From: Saprospiraceae bacterium
GTDB taxonomy: Bacteria > Bacteroidota > Bacteroidia > Chitinophagales > Saprospiraceae
Direction: 5' to 3'
Length of the DNA: 64,000 nt
NCBI GenBank assembly: GCA_016711125.1
Contig: JADJTQ010000001.1
Location: 124,001 to 188,000, forward strand
In this document: piece after piece, positions 38,936 through 47,974 of the stretch
Numbering within the stretch: the first letter of the stretch is position 1
Layout: every line of letters begins with the position of its first letter
Program-made: the position numbers and the translations under genes
Notes under the pieces: model-generated
Told to the model about the DNA's origin: nothing
The model's input: the letters and a program-made list of their open reading frames with translations, nothing else
Databases searched by the model: none

Positions 38936-40588
38936 ATGAGACTCAGTCGAATCTTCAATATTGTATTGCTACTTACATTTGGTTTTAGCAAACCAGGCCA
39001 GAGTCAGAATACAGTTGGTGTCCTCATCAATTCGAAAAATGCATTGGAAGGTTATACACTGTTTACCGCAAAAACCGAAACCTACTTAATTAATAATTGT
39101 GGCGGGGTGGTCAAACAGTGGACCAGTAGCTATCTACCCGGACAATCTGTGTATCTTTTAGAGAATGGTAATCTGTTGAGGGCAGCGGAAATTCCTAATC
39201 CTGGTAACATCAATATACCCGGTATTGGGGGAAGAATTGAGTTGTTTGATTGGGATGGTCAGCTAATCTGGGAGTACAATTATTCAACTATGTCGGCCAC
39301 TCAGCATCATGATGTATTTCCGCTGCCAGATGGTAATATTTTAATGTTGGCAGTTACTATTATTAGTCGTGATGAGGCCATTCAAATGGGTAGGAAACCG
39401 TCGACGATTCCGCTTAATCAATTGTACAATGAACAAATATTGGAGCTCCAGCCCATCGGAATAAATGAAGCCAAAATTATTTGGGAATGGAATGTCAAAG
39501 ATCATTTAATTCAAGACTATGATAACAAGAAAGATAGCTATGGCGACATTAGTGAAAACCCCCAATTGCTTGATATTAATTTTTTAGGAATTTCATCGGC
39601 TGGGTCAAACTGGTTGCATATAAACGCTATTTCATATTCTGCTGAATTGGACCAAATAGTATTGAGCTCCCGGCATCTGCATGAGATCTATATGATCGAT
39701 CATTCGACATCAATAGCGGAGGCCGCTTCCCACACCGGTGGGCGATATGGAAAGGGTGGTGATCTCTTATATAGATGGGGCAATCCGATCACCTATCAGC
39801 AGGGCTCAGTCGCTGATCAGAAACTATTTGCACAGCATTCCGCTGGCTGGATCTCTGAGGGATTGAGAGACGCTGGTAAAATTTTGTTATTTAATAATGG
39901 ATTGAATAGATCTCCACTATTTTCTGAAATAGATATTATTGAGCCACCTGTTTCTGCGGCAGGAGAATATATATTTGAAGATAATGTGGCCTATGGTCCA
40001 CCCGAACCTGCCTATGTATATACCACACCTATTAGAACTGACTTCTATTCACCGTTTTTGTCAAGTGCCCAAAGATTGGCCAATGGTAATTTGCTTATAT
40101 GTGAAGGTAGAAAAGGTCATTTTTTTGAGATTGACCAACAAGAAAACATGGTGTGGAAGTATATTAGCCCGGTTAGTTCATCTGGAATTCTGAACCAGGG
40201 TGAGAACCCGGAGAATTCTAATAATCATGTATTTAGAGCTACAAAGTATGCAACGGATTATCAGGCCTTTACCGGTAAAGATTTAGTAGCAAATCTTCCT
40301 GTCGAAGGCAATCCGGATTTGACGGCATGCAACCTTATTAGTAAAAAAATAGATTTCGATTTTAAGGACTTTATCATCTATCCTAATCCGGTTTCTGACG
40401 ATCTCAAAATTAAGACAAGCCACCAGGTTGATCGAATTGAGTTATTTGACCTTGGGGGTAACAAAGTTTACTTTGGTCAAGAGCTTCAGAATATCGATCT
40501 GTCCCGGTTTCATGAAGGAGTGTATTTTTTAAGATTGACTCTTTCAGGAGCAACTATCACGACAAGAATTATGAAATTTAATTTTTGA
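38936..40588 (+). CDS. Arylsulfotransferase (ASST)-like protein with T9SS sorting domain
   Basis: About 550 residues from ATG 38936 (38924 is an alternative in the same frame). It has a signal peptide ending QSQ. The propeller has ASST-like motifs: YLLENGNLLRAAE, VLFDWDG-like IELFDWDGQLIWEY, and TQHHDVFPLPDGNILML, where the conserved HHD region is expected. Later it has SSRHLHEIYMIDHST and LANGNLLICEGRKGHFFEI. The last about 75 residues (FIIYPNPVSDDLKIK...GVYFLRL) form a type A T9SS sorting domain, so it is secreted to the surface. Sulfotransferase activity is only a family-level guess. Confidence 0.82.
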   Translation: MRLSRIFNIVLLLTFGFSKPGQSQNTVGVLINSKNALEGYTLFTAKTETYLINNCGGVVKQWTSSYLPGQSVYLLENGNLLRAAEIPNPGNINIPGIGGRIELFDWDGQLIWEYNYSTMSATQHHDVFPLPDGNILMLAVTIISRDEAIQMGRKPSTIPLNQLYNEQILELQPIGINEAKIIWEWNVKDHLIQDYDNKKDSYGDISENPQLLDINFLGISSAGSNWLHINAISYSAELDQIVLSSRHLHEIYMIDHSTSIAEAASHTGGRYGKGGDLLYRWGNPITYQQGSVADQKLFAQHSAGWISEGLRDAGKILLFNNGLNRSPLFSEIDIIEPPVSAAGEYIFEDNVAYGPPEPAYVYTTPIRTDFYSPFLSSAQRLANGNLLICEGRKGHFFEIDQQENMVWKYISPVSSSGILNQGENPENSNNHVFRATKYATDYQAFTGKDLVANLPVEGNPDLTACNLISKKIDFDFKDFIIYPNPVSDDLKIKTSHQVDRIELFDLGGNKVYFGQELQNIDLSRFHEGVYFLRLTLSGATITTRIMKFNF

Positions 40589-40771
40589 TAAACCCAGAAT
40601 AAAAGTGGCTTTCCATCATGTCTGGGGAATGCCATATTGGCCAGAAAGAGGGATACTATTGCATAATTGGGGTGCCATGCCAAACGCTTGAACCGTATGT
40701 TGTTAAATAAACTTTCTCCGGGTCGTGTTCATCGACGACAACCCGGTGGCCCCAGTGAAAGTCATATCCTT

Positions 40772-43091
40772 TCAGTCGGTGCCAGGTTTGCCCTTCATCA
40801 TCACTTCGATACGCTCCCGGTTAAAGGTATTGCAATAGACTCTTCCTGGATGCCTCACATCGACGGTGACGTCATAAACATATTGATTTTCATCAAATAT
40901 TTGTGCCCAGGTCTGACCTCCATCAACCGATTTAAAAATACCACCGTCGAGGTCGAAGACAGCGTTTCCGCCATTCTCCTGTGCGACCCTTCTGCCGACT
41001 AACGCGTTTAAAGACACGTCCGCCCAGGCAGCCAGATAGAGAATCTGAAGATTGCCCGGATCATAGCACAGTCCATTTGGATACAACACTTTATCGCCTA
41101 CAGAAACATGCGACCATGTTTCCGCACCGTCCTTTGAAACATAGACAGCTCCCATATTAACCTCACGTCCCGTCTTACCACCCTCGTGATGAGGCACTGG
41201 TGATGTGATCAAATACAAATCACCATTGGGCAATAACGTGATTTCGAAGGCTGCCAGGCTTCCGGTTAAACCATTATTTTTTAGAACCCAGTGGTCCCCT
41301 CCGTCTATCGACTTAAATACGCCCTTACCAAAGACTGAAGCATAAAGAATCCGGCTGTCAACAGGTGAATCTTCATCCAGAACCAGACAAGTCGTTGGCG
41401 AATCAAAACCCATTCCCGTGTACTTTGGTGTCCATGTTTTTCCGCTATTCATAGATATTGCTACACCTCCTTTACTATTTTCCTTCCAGTTTGGATTGCG
41501 CATCATTTTGGCTCTTGGGAAATCGTGGAGATAAGACCAGGCCGACCACATTTTACCCTTAACGTCAGGATCAAATACCGCCCAATAACAGGTGTTGTGC
41601 CACTGGGGTGGAATGCCAGCAGTTGATCTTGACCCAGGTTAACCCTCCATCAAAAGAGTGATGATAGCCCATATCAGTATAGCTAATTGCCAAATGATCT
41701 GGTTCAAATGGGTCGAAGTGCAAGCCGTAGCTAGTAGTGACATCAAGCCCCGTTGAAGTATACCTCCCTTCGCTTATCTCCCGGCTGTAGACCGACACCC
41801 AATTTAGTCCTCCGTCAAGCGTTTTCATGGTCCGGTACCAATCTGTGATGATGGCAATATTGCCGTCAAAGGGAGCCACGCCTACGTCCATGAGTCTCAC
41901 ATACTCGCCTCCAAACGCATTTCTGACCCAGGCATCTTTCAAGTTGGATGCATCGACACCATCCTTTACGGCATACTGACCAGAGCCACCACCTCCCTTC
42001 CAAACCCAATCCCAGGTAATTCCGGCATCTACCGATTTTAGTGCTCCGTACCAATGTGCTTTAGAGTCGTCTCCCTTGGGTACATTATAGCTGTTTGCGA
42101 TCAGGTAGACATTGGATGCATCATGTTCTGCAGTAGCCAGCATGGAATAAGTCGGAGTCTCACCGCCATCATTGGTAATCGTTTTGTCAATTGTCTGGTG
42201 CCAGCTTTGACCTTTGTCATTTGAGATCCAGAGTGTCGTTGGGCTGACTCCACCGTCTGCTCTTAGATCTACATCATTGTGTAAGGCATAGAAAACAGCA
42301 TTTTTATTACTTTTTTTGGTCCCTGCCGCAAATGAAAACGCGGGCTGCATTTCTTCAGGCAGAGAATGGTAGGTAAAAGTCCAGTTTCCCTTTCTGATTT
42401 CATACAGGCTGTTTTCCGAGAATACGAACAATATCTCTGTACTGTCGGTATAAATATATTCGATGGCATTATCCAGCTCGATCCGATTCCAAAGGACGCC
42501 ATCGTTTTCTGTGAAAAATAAATACTTGCCAATGCTAAAATAAATTGCATTTGAATTAGTTGGATCGACTTTAATGTTTTTGACCGGATTAGATCCATTT
42601 AATTTAGAGATACCATGATACATTGTTTTTTCAGCCAGTGTTAATTCATAGTCCCCGTGCTCATCATAAAAGGCCTCTGATACGACATCGTTTTTGTTAG
42701 GAAATATTCTTTCTGTGGTCTTTCCACCATCGGTAGAGCGGTGCAGTCCATTGGCGCCAATAAAAATTCTGTCCTTATCGGTGGGGTCAAAGGCAAAAGC
42801 CTGTGAACCATTCGGATAATTTATCTGGGAAAACGAATAACCTCCGTCATGCGTCAGATAGGCTCCTGTCATATCACATCTGACCAGGTATGTTTCAGCG
42901 TCTGAGTATGAAAATGAAGGAATAAATGTAGCACCTCCACCACCTGGTCCAATCCGTATCCAATCGCCAACCACTGAAGCATTTTGCAGGGTTGATTGCT
43001 TACAAGCTAAGCCCATTACAAAACTCAGAATGAAAAATAGAAATCCCCATTTGTGACACAACTTGTTTTTATTTTTATTACCCAAGAGCAT
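40772..43091 (-). CDS. BNR/sortilin-fold exported protein, inverted paralogue, one frameshift
   Basis: The first frame (43091-41571) has a signal peptide with lipobox-like LAC and begins the fold with RIGPGGGGATFIPSFS, with Asp-box repeats (STDGGKTTER, SNDKGQSWHQ, SVDAGITWDW, TLDGGLNWVS, SFDGGLTWVK). At the C4 run near 41606-41609 the frame is lost; adding one C joins INCWHSTP to QWHNTCYWAVFDPDVKGKMW and then the second frame (41551-40772), which ends with SVDGGQTWAQ. In total about 770 residues. The MWSAWSYLHDFPRAKMMRN segment parallels MWAAMSPIHDIPRPKMWRN in the protein at 36356, showing paralogy. It is transcribed towards the T9SS gene. Confidence 0.82.
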
Positions 43092-43720
43092 AAGGTAAAA
43101 TTAAAGGTTTAATTAATGGAACTGCACATTAAGGTAAGATTATAATCGACGTTATTTTTTTGCATTTTTTCACTCTATCTGGCAAAATGCTAACCCTCAT
43201 TCCGGCTGCCTTATTTTCCCACAAAAGGATAAATAGATAGTGCTTAGTCCTATTTAAGCATTGTGAGCAGAGCGGTGCTGGATAAATCTACATGAGTCGG
43301 GATTAATTGTCATTACGAATATCGGGAAGGTGGCACCCTTGGGTGCTTAATCACCATAGTGACTTGGCGGTCCTGGATACGTTATTTGGCTTTCACCACA
43401 CAAAGTAAAAAATCTGGGGGACAAAATTTTCAGAAAAACTCTAATTTTTAAACAGATGAGACTCAAGTGAACTGAAAATGACTTGTTCCTAATAATAGTT
43501 CATCATGCCGGGCATACTACGGATTAAATAGGTGTTGTAAAAGTTGCTTTAAGATTGACAAGACCCTCTGCCAAAAATAGAATGCTAATCGATTTTAGAT
43601 TTCATCCAAACTAGATCTCTCTTTTGGATTTTGTTCTGTACCTTACTTAATGCAAGGAGAATGGAACCAAATGGTGAAGACCTGCCTTTCTTACGACTGA
43701 TCAGCTTAAATCTTTGAATA
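43092..43720. other. Intergenic region between divergent genes
   Basis: A 629-bp spacer. It must hold the promoter of the minus-strand BNR gene and that of the MFS gene. A perfect hairpin gcaccc-tt-gggtgc lies at 43333-43346. I see no gene; a long minus frame from 44052 to 43585 is only the antisense of the MFS gene. Confidence 0.45.
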
Positions 43721-44885
43721 ATGGATGTTTTTTTGACGACTATGCAAATCGTTGCTTTGACTGTAGCGGGCATGAGCCATGCTTTATTGGGTAGCATTAA
43801 AGTACCACTCGCCAAATCACTGCAAATCAACGAAGACCGGGTTGGGGGTCTGCTCAGCGCTTTTGGCTTTACAACGATACCCATGGCATTTGCGGCTGGC
43901 ATTTTAGCAGATACTTTTGGCCGGCAATTGGTGATTAGTGCTGCCTTCGTCATGTTGATCTGTAGCGTTCTGGTCTTGTCAAACGCCAAAAAATATTCAT
44001 CCGCCTTGATTGCCGTGCTCCTGTTAGGAGTGGGTTGGTCAGCGTTGGTCAATGTATTAAATGTACTTCAGGGAAGTGCCTTCTTACCCATTTTCAGAGA
44101 AGGGGCTCCGTTATCATCCGCGATGAATTTTGGCGATTTTATTTTTGGTATGGGCGCATTTCTTATGCCGATCGCTTCGGCTTATCTGCTCCTTAGGCTC
44201 CAATTTAGAAAGACCTTTTTATCATTCGCCCTATTAATTTGCCTGCCCCTGATACTTATATTTTTTGTGGATTGGCAACCATTTGCCATTGCTGCAGTCA
44301 CCGAAACAAGTAGCGGGATCGGTACACTGTTAGCTGACCGAAAAGTTTTGATACTCTGTTTGGCTTTTTTCTTTTACGTTGGTATTGAGGCATGTACGGC
44401 CTTGTGGGCAACCACGCTGATGATCAACCGGGGTCTGACCGTCCGAAAGGCTACTACCTATCTTTCTGTCTTTTGGCTGACCTTCACCATCGCCAGACTG
44501 GTAGCCGCTTTTTCGATGCCAGCAGGAAAAGACATGCCCATATTGACTGTGTTGGCCATCGGCTGTATTCTATGTACTGTGGTGCTGGCTATATCTAAAT
44601 CCTCCAGGACCACGCTTGTCGCAGTGGTCGCCATAGCAGTGACGATGGCGCCGGTTTTTCCGATTTTGATCGCTCAACTGCTCGGATATGTAAATACCGA
44701 ACTTGGTCCCGAATTGGGCGGCAGGTCGGTTGGCCTGTTTTTTCGATTGGGGATTTGGTTGGGCCCTCGCACCCCTGCTGGTTGGCAAAGCCGCAGAAAA
44801 GTACTCCGTGCAAAAAGCTTTTTATGTCCTTGCAGGTTCTGCTGCTTGTCTCACCTTGTTGGTCTTACTTGCGGGTACTGAATAG
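43721..44885 (+). CDS. MFS transporter, one frameshift
   Basis: About 387 residues with some 12 hydrophobic helices. The first loop has the MFS motif A-like GILADTFGRQLVI. Helices at 7-8 include LAFFFYVGIEACTALWATTLM. Near the end, the T6 run in cctgttttttcga at about 44733-44738 has one T too many; correcting it gives GGRSVGLFFDWGFGWALAPLLV and a normal tail ending at 44885. The fold (a GIEA motif in helix 7) recalls fucose/sugar carriers of the FucP-like group, but the substrate is not proven. It lies between the glycan locus and the metal block and could take up a released monosaccharide. Confidence 0.8.
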
Positions 44886-45065
44886 ATTGCTTGCAATTTT
44901 GGCATGTCCAATACCCACTCTTAGTTAGCCATCGATAAGGGTATAATTGCCTTTAGCAGTTGCAGCAAGCAGAAGCGGTAACCACCATGGGTCAGATTCA
45001 TATAGATCAGTATCTTAGTACTGCCCGATTGAATAAAGATGTCGCCATAAAACTTAACGAAACAT

Positions 45066-45103
45066 TTTAAGCAAATCTTAAGAAAGCATTAATTGATCCT
45101 TAA
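45066..45103 (+). promoter_or_regulatory. Four CTTAA-like boxes at 11-bp spacing (response-regulator operator)
   Basis: TTTAA at 45066, CTTAA at 45077, ATTAA at 45088 and CTTAA at 45099, each exactly 11 bp apart, which is the phasing of OmpR/PhoB-type direct repeats. A -7-like AATATTTG follows at 45115-45122, only 5 bp before the ATG, so the mRNA may be leaderless. The same array precedes cusA. Confidence 0.65.
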
Positions 45104-45127
45104 TCGACATTGTGCAATATTTGACAA

Positions 45128-45796
45128 ATGAGAATACTGATAGTGGAAGACGAAGTAGGTATAGCCGCTTTCCTAAAACAAGGGTTAGAAGAAGAGTCTT
45201 TTGCAGTAGATGTAGCGAATGATGGTAAAAATGGTCTTCGATTGGCTTTATCAGGAGAATATGATTTACTGCTTCTAGATTGGATGCTTCCTGGTCTTAG
45301 CGGAATAGAGATTTGCAGACTATTCAGGAAACAATTTCAAGATACCCCCGTTATCTTTTTAACAGCTAAAGACACCACCGATGAAACCGTTTTTGGCCTG
45401 CAAGCCGGGGCGAATGACTACATCAAGAAGCCCTTTCATTTTGAAGAACTTTTGGAACGCGTGCGTGTCCAACTTAGGCCAAAATCTGGCGTTCACTCCA
45501 TCTTTGAGTTGGGCGACATCACTTTAAATATAGAAACCCACCAAGTGCATAAGGGCAAGGAGGAAATAAACCTAACCCAAAAGGAATTTGCCCTTTTAGA
45601 ATACCTTATTCGTAATAAAGGTAAAGTATGCAGAAGATCCCGAATCATTGAAAGTGTTTGGGACATTCACTTTGACTATAACACAAGTGTGATTGATGTG
45701 TACATCAATGCGCTGCGTAAGAAACTCGGGTTATCCAATGACGAAAATTACATCCAGACTGTTCGGGGAGTCGGTTATATTGCTAAAGAACTATGA
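45128..45796 (+). CDS. OmpR/PhoB-type response regulator (metal-responsive, CusR/CopR-like)
   Basis: A 222-residue protein. The receiver domain begins MRILIVEDE and has phospho-acceptor Asp50 in LLLLDWMLPG, a conserved Thr in FLTAKD and Lys in DYIKKPF. The winged-helix domain (about 125-222) has LTQKEFALLEYLIRNKGKVC and VIDVYINALRKKLG with the closing TVRGVGYIAKEL. It overlaps the kinase gene by 4 bp. With the RND pump downstream it most likely regulates metal efflux, probably through the phased boxes before its own gene and before cusA. Confidence 0.93.
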   Translation: MRILIVEDEVGIAAFLKQGLEEESFAVDVANDGKNGLRLALSGEYDLLLLDWMLPGLSGIEICRLFRKQFQDTPVIFLTAKDTTDETVFGLQAGANDYIKKPFHFEELLERVRVQLRPKSGVHSIFELGDITLNIETHQVHKGKEEINLTQKEFALLEYLIRNKGKVCRRSRIIESVWDIHFDYNTSVIDVYINALRKKLGLSNDENYIQTVRGVGYIAKEL

Positions 45797-47163
45797 GTCT
45801 GAGTTTTAAAAATAGAATAGCCTTACATTACATGATTGCAACAGCAATTATAACAGCCATTGCTTTTGGGGCCATCTATTTTATTGTGCAACAGACCGTA
45901 TTTAGAAATCTCGACGATGACTTATCCTACGAAGCGCATAAACACACGGGAGAAATAAAAATTAAGGACGATACCATCGTTTTTAAAAATAAAGCGGAAT
46001 GGGAAGAGAGAGAACATCACGAAATACAGGTTAATCCCGTTTTTATCCAATTGATTGATGAAAGGGGCCGAATAATGGATAAATCACCTAATCTAAAGGA
46101 AGACTACCTTCCCTTCAATAATTTGGTATTTGGCGGTCATTTTAATGCGTCGTTAAAAAGTCGAGCCATTAGGCAAGTTCAACTTCCTTTAGAGCAAGAT
46201 GGAAAAACAAAAGGTTACATACTCGCGGCCATGTCTTCAGAATCCGCCCAGTCGGTCATTCTTAGATTGAGGAATGTATTAATCATCTCCTATTTGGTGA
46301 TATTATTAGGTTTGTATTTTATTTCCAGATTTCTTGCAGGAAGGAGTATCAGACCGGTGCAAAACGTTACGCATACCATCAGGCAAATTAGCAGTCTGAA
46401 CCTGAAAGAACGTGTGGCATTACCACCAAATAAGGATGAAATTTACAGCCTCTCTTCCGGATTTAACGCGTTATTAGATAGAATTGAAAATGCACTTGAG
46501 CGTGAAAAACAATTTACATCAGATGCCTCGCATGAGCTTCGCACGCCACTTGCTACGCTAAGGGGAACACTGGAAGTTTTAATAAGAAAACCACGGACAC
46601 AAGAAGAATATGAAGGGAAAATTCAGTACAGCTTAGGTGAAATTGATAGGATGACGCTTACGCTTGAGCAATTACTCTTACTCGCTCGCTTAGGTTCACT
46701 AGATACTTCCAAAAAAGAAAAGCTCCTTTCATTGCCCACCATCATTGATGAGACATTAACCCATTTTCAAAGACAAATAGCAGATAAAAATCTGGTGGTT
46801 TCGTTTGATTGTGAACAAGATCAAGAGTTGCTCGTACCACACTACTACACCAATTTAATGATCGAAAACATCCTGAGTAATGCAGTTAAATATTCCACAA
46901 ACGGAGGTAAATTAACCATCAGCTGTAAGAAATTGGAAAATCATGTGGTATGTAGCATTCGAGATGAGGGTATAGGAATTAACGAGGGAGATCTAAAACA
47001 CATTTACGAGAACTTTTTTAGATCTGATTCACTCAACCATAAGCATATCTCCGGCACTGGTCTGGGCTTAAGCATAGTTAAAAAATGTGCGGAAGCTATT
47101 CAAGCAAAATTGAACATTACCAGTACTTTAGGAAAAGGAACAGAAGTAGCGATAACCTTTTAA
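45793..47163 (+). CDS. Sensor histidine kinase (CusS-like)
   Basis: A 456-residue inner-membrane kinase. Transmembrane helix 1 is at about 12-33 and helix 2 at about 158-178, flanking a periplasmic sensor with a His-rich patch (EEREHHEIQVN) that could bind metal. A HAMP domain follows (GRSIRPVQNVTHTIRQIS), then the H-box SDASHELRTPLATLR with His247, the N box IENILSNAVKYS, the G1 box DEGIGI and the G2 box GTGLGLSIVKK. It should phosphorylate the regulator encoded just upstream. Confidence 0.93.
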   Translation: MSLSFKNRIALHYMIATAIITAIAFGAIYFIVQQTVFRNLDDDLSYEAHKHTGEIKIKDDTIVFKNKAEWEEREHHEIQVNPVFIQLIDERGRIMDKSPNLKEDYLPFNNLVFGGHFNASLKSRAIRQVQLPLEQDGKTKGYILAAMSSESAQSVILRLRNVLIISYLVILLGLYFISRFLAGRSIRPVQNVTHTIRQISSLNLKERVALPPNKDEIYSLSSGFNALLDRIENALEREKQFTSDASHELRTPLATLRGTLEVLIRKPRTQEEYEGKIQYSLGEIDRMTLTLEQLLLLARLGSLDTSKKEKLLSLPTIIDETLTHFQRQIADKNLVVSFDCEQDQELLVPHYYTNLMIENILSNAVKYSTNGGKLTISCKKLENHVVCSIRDEGIGINEGDLKHIYENFFRSDSLNHKHISGTGLGLSIVKKCAEAIQAKLNITSTLGKGTEVAITF

Positions 47164-47176
47164 TCAGGATTTGATT

Positions 47177-47882
47177 ATGGAAACAGAATTGGATAACTAC
47201 TTAGACAACCACTACATCCACCGAAGCAATTGGCTGAGAGCAGCTGTATTAGGTGCTAATGACGGCATTTTATCAACGGCAAGTTTGGCCATGTGTGGCT
47301 GCTGCAAGTGATATCAGAGAGCCCATCATTTTAGCAACCCTGGCGGGATTGGTAGCGGGTGCCTTATCCATGGCTGCGGGAGAATATGTTTCTGTAAGCT
47401 CGCAAACAGATATTGAAAAAGCCGATATAAAGAGAGAAAAAGAAGAGCTCGAACAAATGCCAGATATGGAGTTGCAAAGACTGGCAGAGATCTACGAAGA
47501 AAGAGGGCTGAAAAAGGAAACCGCGATGCTCGTAGCAAAGGAATTAACTACTCATGATGCATTGGGAGCACACGTAAGAGATGAATTGGGTATCAATGAA
47601 ATTAGCCAGGCTAAACCCTTTCAGGCAGCCTTCGCCTCCGGTGCCGCCTTTAGTGTGGGTGGTATTCTCCCGTTGTTAGTGGCCTTATTTATGCCGATTC
47701 GGCACATGGAGTATTATCTGTATGCCTTTGCCATCTTCTTTTTAATCCTTTTGGGAATTCTCGCTGCCAAAACCGGTGGATCAAGTATTCTCAAAGCTAT
47801 TCTCCGAATTACTTTCTGGGGCACAGTCGCTATGGGATTAACAGCATTAGTCGGGCATCTATTTGGTGTTAATCTGGCCTAA
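47177..47882 (+). CDS. VIT1/CCC1-family Fe/Mn transporter, one frameshift
   Basis: About 235 residues when repaired. ATG 47177, 14 bp after the kinase stop, starts the family N-terminus (LDNHYIHRSNWLRAAVLGAN, then DGILSTASLA). At about 47293-47296 the frame slips; the second frame continues VAAASDIREPIILATLAGLV and GALSMAAGEYVSVSSQTDIE, the diagnostic VIT motif, and ends in three membrane helices. VIT proteins move ferrous iron or manganese out of the cytosol. Being in the same transcript as the two-component genes supports a role in metal tolerance. Confidence 0.85.
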
Positions 47883-47890
47883 CCCGGAAT

Positions 47891-47928
47891 CTTAATCAGA
47901 TCTTAAGAATGTCTTGAGAAAGGCCTAA
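47891..47928 (+). promoter_or_regulatory. Four CTTAA-like boxes before cusA
   Basis: CTTAA at 47891, CTTAA at 47902, CTTGA at 47913 and CCTAA at 47924, again exactly 11 bp apart. The decamer atcttaagaa is shared with the array before the response regulator (45075-45084 and 47900-47909). It sits 13 bp before a consensus -7 element. Confidence 0.7.
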
Positions 47929-47940
47929 GGCTTTCCCTTC

Positions 47941-47948
47941 TACATTTG
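47941..47948 (+). promoter_or_regulatory. Bacteroidetes -7 element TACATTTG
   Basis: A perfect match to TAnnTTTG, 27 bp before the cusA ATG at 47975. No clear TTTG is seen at -33, which fits a promoter that needs an activator bound at the adjacent boxes. Confidence 0.65.
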
Positions 47949-47974
47949 ATGTGTCATTAAAATCAAACATATCG

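Noticed and set aside
43585..44052. Minus-strand 155-codon frame overlapping the MFS gene start
   Set aside because: Mostly the antisense of a well-supported transporter; composition is low in hydrophobic order and no family fits.
45066..45103. Phased CTTAA boxes as an AT-rich chance pattern
   Set aside because: Considered, but exact 11-bp spacing of four boxes twice, both before operon starts and with a shared decamer, makes chance unlikely; kept as a finding.
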